64,000 nt of DNA from Diabrotica undecimpunctata. Lineage: Eukaryota; Arthropoda; Insecta; Coleoptera; Chrysomelidae. The number at the start of each line of letters is the position of its first letter. The first letter of the stretch is position 1. Shown one piece after another: positions 32,578-43,447 of the stretch. Location: positions 39,151,753 through 39,215,752 of the forward strand of contig NC_092804.1 in assembly GCF_040954645.1 (NCBI RefSeq). The letters run 5' to 3'. The position numbers and the translations under genes were made by a program. Below the pieces are notes generated by a model, which searched no databases, was not told where the DNA came from, and saw only the letters and a program-made list of their open reading frames with translations.

Positions 32578-34660
32578 TTTATTTACTTGATTACTTTTAA
32601 TAACATAGTTACATAGCAAGAGTAGTACAACACCAAACGTACTTAAATATCGTGAGTAAAAAAAAAATAAATAGACAAAACTATAGGTACAATAATAACA
32701 AATAAGATTAACAATACGTAATACAATATCATTCATTAATTATAAATGCCCTAAGTTTAAGCACACTCAAGATTAAATAAAAAACTGCTTTAACAGAATC
32801 AGATATTGGATTGTCAAGAGAAAGAACAGATTCGTTTAAACTCGATAAACAGTCCTCACTTTCAGGTTTTAATTAATGCATTAATTGGTCAATTAAATAA
32901 AAGATGTTCGATTGTCTCAAATTCTTTACTATTACAAATACTGCAAATTTCATTTGGACTGATTCGGTGAGTGGCTCCACTAGGGATAAGTTTCAATTTG
33001 TGGCAAACTCTTAACTGAGCGATTATTCAGGTTATATGGATTGGCAAATTTAACAGAAGATAGCTTTTGTCCTAATGGAGAACGATAAAATTATTATAAA
33101 AAGTTAAAAAGAAATCTCTGCATTAAGGTCGCTTTCGTGAAGTTTTTGTTTCATTTTTACTACGAGTAAAGTTTTATTTAGAGAAGAATAGGTTAGTGTC
33201 TTCAGGTTTCTTCAGCATTGATTAAGACAAATACGTTTTTAATTTGTAGAGCACAATTATATTTTTCTGGGAGATTAGTAAGCAAATCTTAGAAAGTCGA
33301 TTATTATTAATTTTTAGAATTTGTAGTAACCAATTCAAGCAACATTTAAATACATTGTATACATTATACAATTGTAAAAACGTAGTCTGGTATGATCAAA
33401 AGTAAAAGTAAAATTCTTTAACAAAACTGGATTTGGATTTTCTCCACAATGTCATAATACGGAATTTCCCAACATGTATATGATCAGCAACAATACTTAA
33501 AACTAGTGGATCAAAAAGATCAACTATGGAGGTCCAAGAACGAATTTTACTTCTTATAAGAAATGGTAAGATAGAAGCGATGGCAAGGTTTGCTTTTGAC
33601 ATTATTGATACTATCATTAAAAACAACACCGAGATTGGTGAACTAATTATTGACATGGATTATATGATTTTTATACAACAATTGTGAACCTACATACTTG
33701 TGTTTCTGCTTGGGAAAACGCATTATTTTAGTTTTTTGTGTGTTTACTTCTTATTTTTCTCCACAATGTCATAATACGGAATTTCCCAACATGTATATGA
33801 TCAGCAACAATACTTAAAACTAGTGGATCAAAAAGATCAACTATGGAGGTCCAAGAACGAATTTTACTTCTTATAAGAAATGGTAAGATAGAAGCGATGG
33901 CAAGGTTTGCTTTTAACATTATTGATACTATAATTAAAAACAACACCGAGATTGGTGAACTAATTATTGACATGGATTATATGATTTTTATACAACAATT
34001 GTGAACCTACATACTTGTGTTTCTGCTTGGGAAAACGCATTATTTTAGTTTTTTGTGTGTTTACTTCTTATTTATTTATCATAACTATGCAAAATATTGA
34101 GTTTCTTTCTGATACATATTTCCGAGTCTGCGAGGATTACAATGTCATCTGCATACAAAAATGTTAATAGTTCAGCATTTGCTTCTATAGAGATAGCGCA
34201 GCAGCTTTTGTCTTTGAAGTAATATTCTATGTTAAACAGAAATATTGAAAATAAAAGAGGGCTTAATATTTCTCCCTGGAAAACTCTTGAATTTATGCCA
34301 GAGTAAAGAGTGGTTAACTTTACTAAAACTGATTAAAAGTCAACGAATATGGCAGAAAAGAGGGTATATACATTATCAGTGCAGCCTCTATTTGGCCGAA
34401 ATCCTGACTGACACTCTGGATGTATATAAAACTGCTCGCACCATGGCATGAGACGATTATATAAAATGTGCATAAACACTTTATATAAACAACATTAACC
34501 CAATGCCTCGGTAATTATTTCGGTCTTTCTTTATTCTTTTTTATGTGTCATTGTTGTGATTATATTACGCCAGGATAAAGGAACCACCTTTCCATCAAGT
34601 ATTTTATTAAAAAGTGAAGTTAGGTATAAAATTCAGTTGTTTTGGATTAAGGGAGATATT
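32578..34660 (-). pseudogene. CR1/Jockey-like LINE reverse transcriptase (antisense, with internal tandem duplication)
   Basis: Sense order from 34650: LFNKILDGKVVPLSWRN, RNNYRGIGLMLFIKCFMH, ILYNRLMPWC, ECQSGFRPNRGCTDNVYTLF (near 34400), SKVNHSLLWHKF (motif A end, its start lost), NAELLTFLYADDIVILADSE (near 34130-34180, catalytic YADD), thumb VNNXFTNLGVVFND (in both copies of a 317-bp duplication), and C-terminal IPSGATHRISPNEICSICNS with EFETIEHLLF. The last gives a C-x2-C...H knuckle at about 32925-33000. Frameshifts are numerous. The clade between CR1 and Jockey cannot be fixed by eye. Confidence 0.75.
33441..34075. repeat. Tandem duplication, 317-bp unit, two copies
   Basis: 33441-33757 and 33758-34075 are head-to-tail copies differing at only a few bases. 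The unit covers the thumb-coding part of the surrounding LINE relic. The near-identical frames at 33396-33656 and 33728-33973 on the minus strand are a by-product and not a gene family. Confidence 0.95.
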
Positions 34661-34838
34661 TTAAAAATTCTTAAGGGACCGGTCAGAACCAGAAGATTTG
34701 TTGTTTTTGCAGCTGTTGAAAACTGTGTATACTTTCTCGGAAGCAATTAAGATGTTAAAATAGGGTGTTCGCGTCAAAGAAAGATGTATTTTCGTTAATA
34801 ATTACCTGTTGAAAATTTCTGAAACTAAGAAGAAGAAG
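34661..34838. other. LINE-derived or unassigned DNA
   Basis: Weak similarity to the pre-RT linker on the minus strand up to about 34710 (RIFKISPLIQNN); beyond that nothing is recognised. Confidence 0.3.
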
Positions 34839-35130
34839 TAATTTTCACGATGTTAAGTAAGACGTTTAAAGGTGTAAGATCAATGATTGCTCCCATGGTA
34901 ACTGTTGGGTATTATTATTGTATTGTACCTGCTATACCGATATTAGCTAGTCTTTGAAACTTCAAAAAATTGTTTTTCGTGTTGATTAGTATATCTACTT
35001 CACCTGACTACTCCTGGTAAGTGATACTTGGTCTCACTATTGCCGTGTAGATCTACTCAATACTTTGCGTCATATCTTCAATTTTTTAGCAAAGATTCTG
35101 CACACTATTAGAGTTTTTGGTATCTTTCTG
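34839..35130 (-). pseudogene. Jockey/R1-like LINE C-terminal fragment
   Basis: The minus strand reads WIYTAIVRPSITYQ, FLKFQRLANIGIAGTIQ and VTMGAIIDLTPLNVLL. This corresponds to the post-RT block common in insect LINE ORF2 (xAIVRPxLTYAAxxW...LQRLAxxxITGAxRTTPTxALExLLxLPPL). Only the region before an RNase H domain is preserved, with stops. Confidence 0.65.
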
Positions 35131-35179
35131 TATTTGGATTATTTCTGTATCAATGACAAAGGTGTTTTGTATCAATGAC

Positions 35180-35410
35180 AAATTTATAAAACTGAAATCT
35201 ATACTATGCAATTCTAACCTGAAATTACAACTAAGAATTTAGTTTCCAATATATTACGTATTTTCTGTATTATTATGTGGATGTAAAAGCTGGATTATAA
35301 AGGTTAAATATGATGGAGAAGATAGAAGCGTTTGAAATGTGATATGAATATTCGTGGCTCCAAAACTATCGTAAATGGACTGGGTTACTAACAGATCACT
35401 TGTAACATAT
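35180..35410 (+). pseudogene. RTE-type LINE C-terminal relic
   Basis: The plus strand gives YYVFSVLLCGCKSWI then, after a frameshift, EKIEAFEM and a stop at the expected Trp, matching CYVFSVLLYGVEAWTLT and KLEAFEMWLYRRM of the 22.6-kb copy. It is short and decayed. Confidence 0.5.
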
Positions 35411-35809
35411 TTATGCCGTAGATATCTAGAAAGGCATAAACTACTATTTCATTTTTGCTTAGAATTTTTCCTTTTAATATAATTATGCATAGCATCTGTA
35501 TATTTTCAAAACCGAAAATAATCGTTATTTTTAAAATCTGAAAGCGTTTGGTATATTGTTTTATATAGTTATGTCTGCAGTAATTCGTCTTGGTAAATAC
35601 TGATGCATCTGTCAAATATATTTTGGATTACAGTTCTTAGAATCTAACTGATTACACGTCTTAATTGATAATAGAGTTTGAGAAATAAAATTGTTATTGA
35701 ATATTTTTGGAGATTTATATCTAAAATTTATGTTTAAATTTAATTCATATTTTATATTTTTCTTTTTCTTCTTTTGCTTTTTATGTAAATATGACTGGTT
35801 TGTTTTTCA
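35411..35809. other. Unassigned AT-rich DNA
   Basis: No domain recognised. A TTTTTCTTTTTCTTC run at about 35755 lies near the 3' end of the next RTE copy. Confidence 0.35.
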
Positions 35810-36534
35810 ATGTGCCTTCAGTAAGTTTTCGTTCCATCTTTTTCGTGGTCTTCCTACTGATCGTCTTCCTATTGAGGAACCGTCTCTTGCTGTCTTTACT
35901 ACTCTATTTGTTGTCATATGACTTATATAATAGTTCCATTCTACTCTTTCATTTCTTAACCAGTTCTTAATGTTCACCACCTTGCACCAACTCGTATATG
36001 TGTACTTCTAGCTCTGTCCTATGGTGTTTTAACATAAATGTTTCTAAATGTTTTCATCTCTGTTGTTTCTAACATCATTTTTGTCCTCTTTGTATGAGGT
36101 CATGTTTTTGCCGCGTATCTCATTATTGGCCCAATGACTGTTTTGTAAATTCTGCCTCTCATTTCTTTCCCGATAATTGTATTGCTTCGTATTGTTTCAT
36201 TTATTCAACCTGCGTCTCTGTTTGCTCTATCCACTTGATCTTCCACTTTTCGAGCTTTCCGTAGCTAGATAATGTGATGCCTAGATATTTAAACTCCATC
36301 ACTTGTTCTATTATCTGACCTTCCAGCTCCAATTTACATTTTAGTAAATTTGATGTTATAACCATACATTTTGTCTTTTCTGGGGAAATTACCATATTAA
36401 ATTTTCTGGCGATTATATTAAATTATTGCAGCATACGTTGTAAATTAACGTTACTTTGAGAGAGTAGTACTGCGTCGTCTGCATAGCAGATTGTTTTAAG
36501 TTGTTTTTCTTCCATTTGGTCTCCTTTTTTAGTT
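35810..36534 (-). pseudogene. RTE-C LINE, 3' part (downstream of nested RTE-B)
   Basis: Sense reading: ICYADDAVLLSQSN (YADD, near 36480), FNMVISPEKTKCMVITSN, KYLGITLSSYGKLEK, then decayed C-terminal blocks. It is collinear with the uninterrupted RTE-C copy at 12.2-12.9 kb. The copy is split at 36534 by RTE-B and continues at 37491. Confidence 0.8.
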
Positions 36535-37490
36535 CTTCTTCTTCCTCTTTATAAGCAATTCTGCTTGTTCATTGGCGGATTAATACCCCTATGAAATGTT
36601 GTCACTCCATCTTTTGCGCGATCGTCCGATACTTCTTCTGCCGATTGGTGACTTATCTCTTGCTATTTTGACGACACGGGTCTCCTCCATTCTGCTTATG
36701 TGGTTATTCCATTCTTTTTTTCTATTTTGACCCCATTCATTTATATACTGTACGTTACATTTTCTTCTAATGTCTTTACTTCTCTTTCGATCTCTCGGGG
36801 TATGTCCTGTAATTCTTTTCAGTACTCTTATCTCTACCGTTTCCAGTAGCCTTTGCGTTGTGGCTGCGTCGGGTCTTGTTTCTGAGGCGTCTGTCATTAT
36901 TGGTCTTATACTGGCTTTATAAACTCTTGGCTTCATCTCAGTGTCAATGTGTCTGTTTCGCCATATAGTGTTATTAAGGCATTCTGCCAGTCTATTTACT
37001 TTTTGTACTTGATCTCTCACTTCTTTGACTAGGTCTCCATAGCTAGAAAGTGTAATTCCCAGGTATTTTATTTTCATTACTTGTTCAATACTGATGCCAT
37101 CAATTTCTATTTTACATCTGGTTGATTCTTTGCTAATTACTATTGTTTTAGTTTTCTGAGATGAGATAGTCATATTAAATTCTTTTACTCTTATGTTAAA
37201 TCTGTGGACCAGTCTTTGCAAACTATCTTCATCTTGGGCTATCAATATTGCGTCGTCTGCGTAACAGAGTATTTTGATTTCTTTGTTTTCCATTCTGTAT
37301 CATCTTCCTTTGTTAATGGTTTTGATGATTTCATCCATGATCAAATTCAAGAGCATGGGGCTCAATGAATCCCCTTGTCTTATTCCGCTGCCTATTTCTA
37401 TAGGTTCTGTAAGTTGTCCATCTATTCTGACTTCCATTTTGTTGTTTTGGTAGATGTTATCGATGGTTTTTATAATATTTAGGGAACTCT
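36535..37490 (-). mobile_element. RTE-B LINE nested in RTE-C, with 10-bp target-site duplication
   Basis: TTTTTTAGTT occurs at 36525-36534 and 37491-37500, bracketing a 5'-truncated RTE-B copy whose 3' tail is CTTCTTCTTCC on the plus strand. Removing it rejoins RTE-C sequence exactly as in the uninterrupted copy near 12900. Sense frame 37293-36589 reads ILCYADDAILIAQDED, KTIVISKESTRCKIE, MKIKYLGITLSSYGDL, ITGHTPRDRKRSKDIRRKCN, KKEWNNHISRMEETR and RRSIGRSRKRWSDN. The upstream GSGIRQGDSLSPMLLNLIMD follows a stop. The open frame of 234 codons suggests recent insertion. Confidence 0.9.
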
Positions 37491-37740
37491 TTTTTTAGTT
37501 TTTTCTTTTTTAATATTTCATTCATAATCAGGTTAAAGAATAGAGATCTCAGAAAATCTCCCTGTCGTATCCCGTTGTCAGCTTCAATAGGGTCAGTTAG
37601 TTCTACTTCTACTTTTACTTTTATTGTATTGATTGTCTACGAAATATAAATATGTTGTATTCTAATGATTTCTCTTGCACTTGACTAAATATAGCGTCGG
37701 TGCAGGATCTTCCGGCCTAAAACCTTATTGTTTTATTAAT
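37491..37740 (-). pseudogene. RTE-C LINE, 5' part (upstream of nested RTE-B)
   Basis: Sense reading: VKVEVELTDPIEADNGIRQG and FFNLIMNEILKKKK, the RT region just upstream of where RTE-C continues at 36534. The copy ends near 37740 (5' truncation or decay). Confidence 0.75.
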
Positions 37741-38744
37741 TGATTGAATAATAAATATATTTAATATTATATAATGTATTTATTAATCATAAAAATTTGT
37801 AGCTACCTTATAATATATTTTTTTAATGAATCAAAAATTTTCAGTGAATTATACAGATTATATTCGAGATTTTTTCTTGTCGAGTTACATACGGTAAGTA
37901 CTTTAAGTACTTACCTAATTAGTACTAAAAAAGTACTAACTACTCAAGTTACTGTAACTAAAGGTTAACTAACACCTGTGAAATGTCTACACACAATTGA
38001 TTAAGATGATAATTACAACAAATACAACTTGGTCTAAAAAGAGAAAACTATTTATTCAATCTGTTTCTGACAGTGGTATCATAACATTTCAAGTTGCTAC
38101 AAATTACCGTAACTCGCTTTATGCATTAGAAACTCATCACTATTCGCCATAAGTATCCAGTTCTAGATATTTATCTTCGGTTCACGAATTATCCCATTAG
38201 TTTTGTCAATAAGGGAAAACTCATTGACGTATCCTGCGACATTGCTCCTGCCACTTTTGCTTCGATTAACATTCGCTCTAATGTAAATCGAAGTAGGAAC
38301 TTATTAGGTCAAAGAACACGAAACGTTAGTTACCTATTGGGAAGACGTTCTAATCCAGTAATGAGTTTGGTGGATTGGATCGTTCGAATGCTTTGATTCC
38401 CTACGTAAACACTTGCCGATTCGTACTTAATCAAACTCAAACCCTCTAGATCGGCAAAAGTTTTCAGAGATATATCTACGAAAGTAGGCAGCTTTACTCC
38501 TTTTTAAGAATACTTAAAAATTAGATAGCTTGTAAAACAAATTTTATTACTTGGTATTATTTATAATATATTTGTATATTTTTGCACATACTGGAGTAAT
38601 TTTCATGCAATTTCTTTAATTACTTTGAATCTTTATTACACATTTTCCGTTTTAGGAAAATGTTTTAATAATATTTTCACACACCAAAATTTTTAAACGA
38701 TATAACCGATAGATACTTAAAGAAACACCAAATACAGCAGTAGT
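37741..38744. other. Unassigned DNA with a short perfect palindrome
   Basis: No gene recognised. 37893-37915 is a perfect palindrome, GGTAAGTACTT, one T, AAGTACTTACC. Sequence at about 38010-38420 is less AT-rich and not obviously repetitive; it could be unique host DNA, but I see no open frame with splice signals. Confidence 0.4.
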
Positions 38745-38835
38745 TAGATCAGGGGTATTCAAATGGTAGCCCTTGAGGTAAATCTTTGCGACCGCGAAAT
38801 CCTTTAGAAAAACAAACAAATGATATATTTTAAAT
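38745..38835 (+). repeat. Possible hAT-type transposon end
   Basis: CAGGGGTATTCAAATGG at about 38752, followed by a GCGACCGCGAAATCC block, resembles the 5' terminus of hAT elements (CAGGGGT...). No inverted partner is visible within the window, so this is either a solo end or chance. Confidence 0.25.
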
Positions 38836-39609
38836 TTATGAAACGAATATCAGGCGTTGCTTGGGGTATTGTAGTAAAGTAAAATTATAATCTATTAAGA
38901 CGTCTTTTCTGTTAATTGTGCCATTCTTGCGAATACGATTGAGCCGACGGAAAATTGAAAAAAATGAAAAATAAGTTGCAAGAAAATGTGTGAGAATGAC
39001 TATTTAATTACTAAAAACTTCAACAGTGAATTATTTCAGTATTTGGTATGCATACAAATTGCCTCTAGATAAAAAGAGTATAATGTTAAACTACATTACT
39101 CAACAATGCACGTATTTGCGGTATATATTAAGAAAAGATTAGATATGAGGTTGAAGGTATATATTAAGAAAAGATTAGATATGAGGTAGGTTGAAACTAA
39201 GCTCCTTGGTTGAGAAATCTTACAGATTAAATCGAAATAAGAAATGCATGGCAGTTTTTCAAGACTTTACCATGGTGATTGCCAATGTCGAATAATTTAC
39301 GACTTTACCAAAAGATTTTCAGTCATATTAGAAACTTAATAAAAAAATTGGTGAATGCGCTATTCTTTCGCCAACATTTGAAGAAACGTATGTATATTAT
39401 GAAAACTGTAAAATAATACCTACCCACAACCCAATGCGGACTTTTATGTATGGTTTTGCTCAATCTCCGTACAAAATAATTTATTTGACAATTATGTAAA
39501 TAGGTTTACCCACAACACGTTCTGGGTATGTCACTTTGGCCAATGTACGAATAAAATACTCAAAGATTTGAGTACATATTTTGCAACACCCACCTCACGA
39601 AGTGGAAAT
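38836..39609. other. Unassigned AT-rich DNA with a 36-bp tandem duplication
   Basis: At 39120-39191 a 36-bp unit (starting GGTATATATTAAGAAAAG) is present twice head to tail. Otherwise no gene or repeat is recognised. Confidence 0.5.
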
Positions 39610-39981
39610 CTTCTTCTTCTTCGCGTACCATATCAGAATTATCCGGTGTTGGCGATCACCATTGCGAAGGATTCTCGATCTTCTGCAATATGGAATAATT
39701 GTCCTGCATTTAATATCTGTGTCCATTCACGAATGTATTTTAACCAAGAAACTTGTTTTCTTCCTACACCTCTACGGCCTTCTATTTTGCCTTTAAGGAT
39801 CAGTTGTAATATTTTATATCGACTTCCCCTTACTATATGTCCTAGATAAGACATTTTTCGATGTTTAAAAGTCTTTAGCAGTTCTCTATCTTTGTTGACA
39901 CTCCTTAGTACTTATTCATTAGTTTTCCTTGCTGTTCAAGTTATCTTTAGCATTCGTCTATGAACCCACATTTCCAATGCT
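39610..39981 (-). pseudogene. RTE-E LINE, short 5'-truncated insertion
   Basis: The minus strand reads ALEMWVHRRMLKI, then SYLGHIVRGSRYKILQLILK and GKIEGRRGVGRKQVSWLKYI, ending ESFAMVIANTG and stop. A (GAA)n tail lies at the 3' end (CTTCTTCTTCTTC on plus at 39610). GTGGAAAT at 39602-39609 and 39982-39989 is a plausible target duplication. It matches the C-terminus of the 22.6-kb copy. Confidence 0.8.
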
Positions 39982-39989
39982 GTGGAAAT

Positions 39990-40480
39990 GGAAAGCATAT
40001 TTCTCTTTTATATTAAATTATGATTTTTTGACATTTGAAAATGGAGGATTTGAATCCATGGAGGATTCCCACATACGCAGAATTAATAATTAGAAAAAAA
40101 GGTCTTAACAGAGCTTAAATTCTTCTCGCTCATCAGTCGATCAGGACATTAACAATTAAGGTAGACAATAAATAATAACAGGTTAGACCTCGGATAGTGT
40201 AGGAATATCCTCCATTTAGGAATAACAAAAGGAGTAAGATAGGAGTGGTATTATAATTGAGTTTTAACTGTTTTAACAAATGTTAACAAACAATAGTAAA
40301 TGTATTTTATATCTAAAGCCAGCGTTGTTTGAATTTTCAAAACCATCTCTTTTTCGCTGTATTAATTATTATCATTCTTCACCTCAAAATCATTACCCTA
40401 CTCCAACCCTTCCTACCCCCACTTCAACCCCACTCCTTTATAAATACAGACAGTTTTAAAATAGCAAACGAAAAAGACTC
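39990..40480. other. Unassigned DNA
   Basis: No domain recognised. The sequence becomes C-rich on the plus strand at about 40380-40440, just before the minisatellite. Confidence 0.35.
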
Positions 40481-40488
40481 TGTCTTGC

Positions 40489-40745
40489 CTGTTGACTATG
40501 GCTAGCAACAGACGTATTCTCTCTCTACTGTTGACTGCCACTAGCAACAGACGTACTCTTGCCTGTTGATTATCACTAGCAACAGATGTACTCTCTCTTT
40601 CTCTCTCTCTCTCGACTGTTGACCGCCACTAGCAACAGACGTCCTCTCTCTTTACTGTTGACTGCCCCTAGCAACAGAGATACTCTCTCTCGACTGTTGA
40701 CCGCCATTAGCAACAGACGTGCTCTCTTGACTGTTGACTTTTCGC

Positions 40746-40789
<44 letters not shown>
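40489..40789. repeat. Stem-loop minisatellite (7 units) ending in (CT)n
   Basis: Units begin with CTGTTG at 40489, 40528, 40563, 40616, 40655, 40694 and 40731 (periods 39, 35, 53, 39, 39 and 37). In the first six, CTGTTG is followed by about 11 bases and the complementary CAACAG, so each can form a small hairpin; CT-rich spacers of variable length separate units. The seventh has lost its 3' arm. A (CT)n tract at about 40750-40788 closes the array. Confidence 0.9.
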
Positions 40790-40790
<1 letters not shown>

Positions 40791-41250
40791 AATAGTTACG
40801 CGAAAAATACCGCAAATCTTCTTTTAAATCGTAGAGTCAACAAACGCAAATGTGCTCTATCTCGTCATCCTAGTGTTAGTACCGCGAAACACGTGTTGAG
40901 AAACCAGTAAAGACAGCTCCCTCCGTACATAGAACAACCGCAAGTGAAAGCCTATAACTACCGCGCATGTGTGTGTAGCAGAAGTATTGGTAGGACTTTT
41001 TATAAACTTGATTTGCTATTATCTGTATAACCCTTTAGTACCTATCCTAATTATTTTGACTCAGCCCTACTTAATACAGTCATACACTGAAATTATATTA
41101 ATTATTACAGGGATGTACACCCTTTTTTGTACAAGCATATACATTATATTATATTTGTTATCGATTTTTAATTCTACTTCTTCTACTACACTTCTACGAT
41201 TGTATAAAAACGTTCTAAAACTGTTTTCCTGCGGCATGTCTATATTATTT
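40790..41250. other. Unassigned DNA
   Basis: About 460 bp. 40800-40990 is moderately GC-rich with no recognised identity; the rest is AT-rich. Confidence 0.35.
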
Positions 41251-41287
41251 GACGTTTTTATTTTCACTTCGAAAATCGTTTTCAAAA
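41251..41287 (-). ncRNA. Degenerate hammerhead-like motif
   Basis: The minus strand matches the 37-nt motif of the palindrome at 11844-11880 base for base except for a handful of changes (TTGAAAACGATTTTCGAAG, then GTGAAAATAAAAACGTC). The hairpin CGATTTTC...GAAAAT survives but GAAAC has become AAAAC, so it should be inactive. Confidence 0.45.
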
Positions 41288-41426
41288 AAGAAATTTTAAA
41301 AAATGTATAACCAATAAAGTTGTTGTTTGTAGGTTATGTTTTTCAAAATTGGAGGTTGACTCAAGGTATCGTTTTTACCCTCGGAATATCAAATTCTGAC
41401 CATTTTGTGTATTTTATCATTTTATT

Positions 41427-42781
41427 GTGTATTTAAATGTCTGTGCGAAGCGATAACACCGACGGAGTGGAACAACGCGGAAATCATCTTACTTCATAAG
41501 GAGGGAGATATCAGCGACCTTAGAAACTACCGCCCCATTAGCTTGTTGTCACAAGTATATCAGCTATTTACAAGAGTTATTGTTATTACCAACAGGCTAG
41601 GAAGTAAGTTGGATTTCTATCAGCCAAGAGAGCAAGCAGGTTTTAGAGAAGTAATTAAGAACTTAATAGAAAAAAGTGTTAAATATAACAAACCATTAGT
41701 CATGATATTTGTTGACTACGAAAAAGCTTTCGACACAATAAGTCATCAAAAGATGTTAAAAGCCTTAACAGAGTGCCGTATAGATCATCGCTATATAAAC
41801 ATGACAAAAAACATCTATCAAAATGGGACAGCAAGTGTGAAACTGGCAGATAAAAAGACCAACGTATTTAAAATAAAACGGGGAGTGCGACAGGGAGACA
41901 CAATTTCGCCAAAATTGTTTACAACATTATTAGAGCATATGTTTAAGAACGCAAATCTGAGTGAAAAAGGAATTAATGCCAATGGAGAAATGCTTAGTCA
42001 TTTGAGGTTTGCTGACGATATTGTCTTTTTTGCTGACAGAATTGATGATGCAGTATCGCAACTGGAGAAACTATACCTAGCCTCCCTACAAGTAGGATTA
42101 AAAATCAACCACACAAAAATACAAATCATGACAAATCTTGTGTTAAGCGAAAAGATTTCAGTAAATGGCATGCATATTGAAGAAACCACCTCATATAAGT
42201 ACTTAGGACATGAGATACGCATAGGAAGAGATAATCAAACGTGCGAACTAAGCCGCCGCATAGGACTCACTTGGGTGGCATTCGGCAAGCTAAGCTATGT
42301 TCTTAAATCAGGACTGCCTATGTGTCTTAAAAGAAAAGTCTTTAATCAGTGCGTGTTGCCAGTACTTACATATGGTGCAGAGACATTAACACTAACCAAG
42401 AAAGTAAGAAATAAAATTTGTGTTACCCAAAGAGCCATGAAACGATCGATGTTAGGCATTTCTCGTAGGGATCGGATCACGAACAAGGAAATAAGACGGA
42501 GAACAGGAGTGACAGATGCCATAGAAAGAATTATGACCCTTAAGTGGAACTGGGCGGGGCACATAGCTAGAATATCGGATAACAGATGGACACAGCGAAT
42601 AATACAGTGGAGACCGAGACAAGAAGCACATCGAAGTAGAGGTCGTCCACCAACAAGATGGTCTGATGACATAAAACGGATCGACAAAAATTGGATGCAA
42701 ACAGCACAAAACAGAAATACATGGAAAAGACTGAGAGAGACCTATATCCAGCAGTGGATAGATCCGGGTTAAATGATGATG
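41427..42781 (+). mobile_element. RTE-A LINE, 5'-truncated, with 11-bp target-site duplication
   Basis: ATCATTTTATT occurs at 41416-41426 and 42782-42792. The element ends in a TGATGATGAT tail after the stop codon. It begins inside the RT domain. The last bases of the tail overlap the duplication by identity, so the 3' border may be off by a base or two. Confidence 0.88.
41428..42772 (+). pseudogene. RTE-A reverse transcriptase, open frame with a small internal deletion
   Basis: The frame runs uninterrupted to TAA at 42770-42772. Numbering from the chance ATG at 41405: EWNNAEIILLHKEGD (21-35), NYRPISLLSQVYQLF (41-55), FVDYEKAFD (102-110, motif A), KRGVRQGDTISPKLF (158-172), RFADDIVFFADR (201-212, catalytic FADD), thumb YKYLGHEIRIGRDNQT and C-terminal KWNWAGHIARISDNRWT and RSRGRPPTRWSDD. 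Sister copies read EQAGFRSGFGTNDHLQVIKN; here EQAGF joins REVIKN directly, so about ten residues are deleted without breaking frame. The endonuclease is absent through truncation. No stop codon: a recent insertion. Confidence 0.92.
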
Positions 42782-42792
42782 ATCATTTTATT

Positions 42793-43408
42793 TGTTTGTA
42801 TAAAGTGTGTTTAACGTAGAACATATCTATGTCTGTGTATTGTATGTTGCATATGTATTGTGTACAATAAATTGTAGATGATGTCCGCATCTTTCTTTAA
42901 TCTACTATTATTGTTGTTATGTTCTTGATGTTGACTTCTTCTTTTAGTACTGGCAAACCAAATCCTACTACATTCTGCTGACGGGTTTGTTACATATTTT
43001 TCTTTATTATATTAAGCTGCTTCTTTGACTTTTTTTTCATGTCTGTTTCTTTCATAATTCTTGATGCAGTTTTGCCTCAATCAATCAAATCAATCAATCC
43101 CGAATCAACAAATACACCCCTTTTACAAAAACTGTACTCAATTTTTGTCATTTTTTTTTTAGTTGTTGACTAATTGACATAAATAATTAAGTTTAATAAA
43201 AAAATATATGTAAATTAAACAACCCTAAGTTAATATTACGATCTACAGTTATTGGTTATATATTAATACTCTCCGAATTATCAATAAAATTAAGAAAGAT
43301 GTATAGTTTCTGCGTACCTGATAAGCTTTGGGACCATCAAGATATATCTTATATGTATCCTAGAGTTAAATATATAATAAACATTAAATGTATAATAAAT
43401 AAATATAA

Positions 43409-43447
<39 letters not shown>

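Noticed and set aside
33396..33973. Two near-identical minus-strand ORFs beginning MSIISSPISVLFL
   Set aside because: By-products of the 317-bp duplication; the LINE coding sense is read in a different frame and shows thumb motifs there.
35810..37740. A single long antisense reverse transcriptase gene
   Set aside because: Two YADD blocks and a bracketing 10-bp duplication show a nested insertion.
40489..40789. CRISPR-like array of repeats and spacers
   Set aside because: Unit length and spacers are irregular, the context is eukaryotic, and the array grades into (CT)n; it is a minisatellite.
42346..42709. Minus-strand ORFs opposite the RTE-A C-terminus
   Set aside because: Antisense shadows with no domain.
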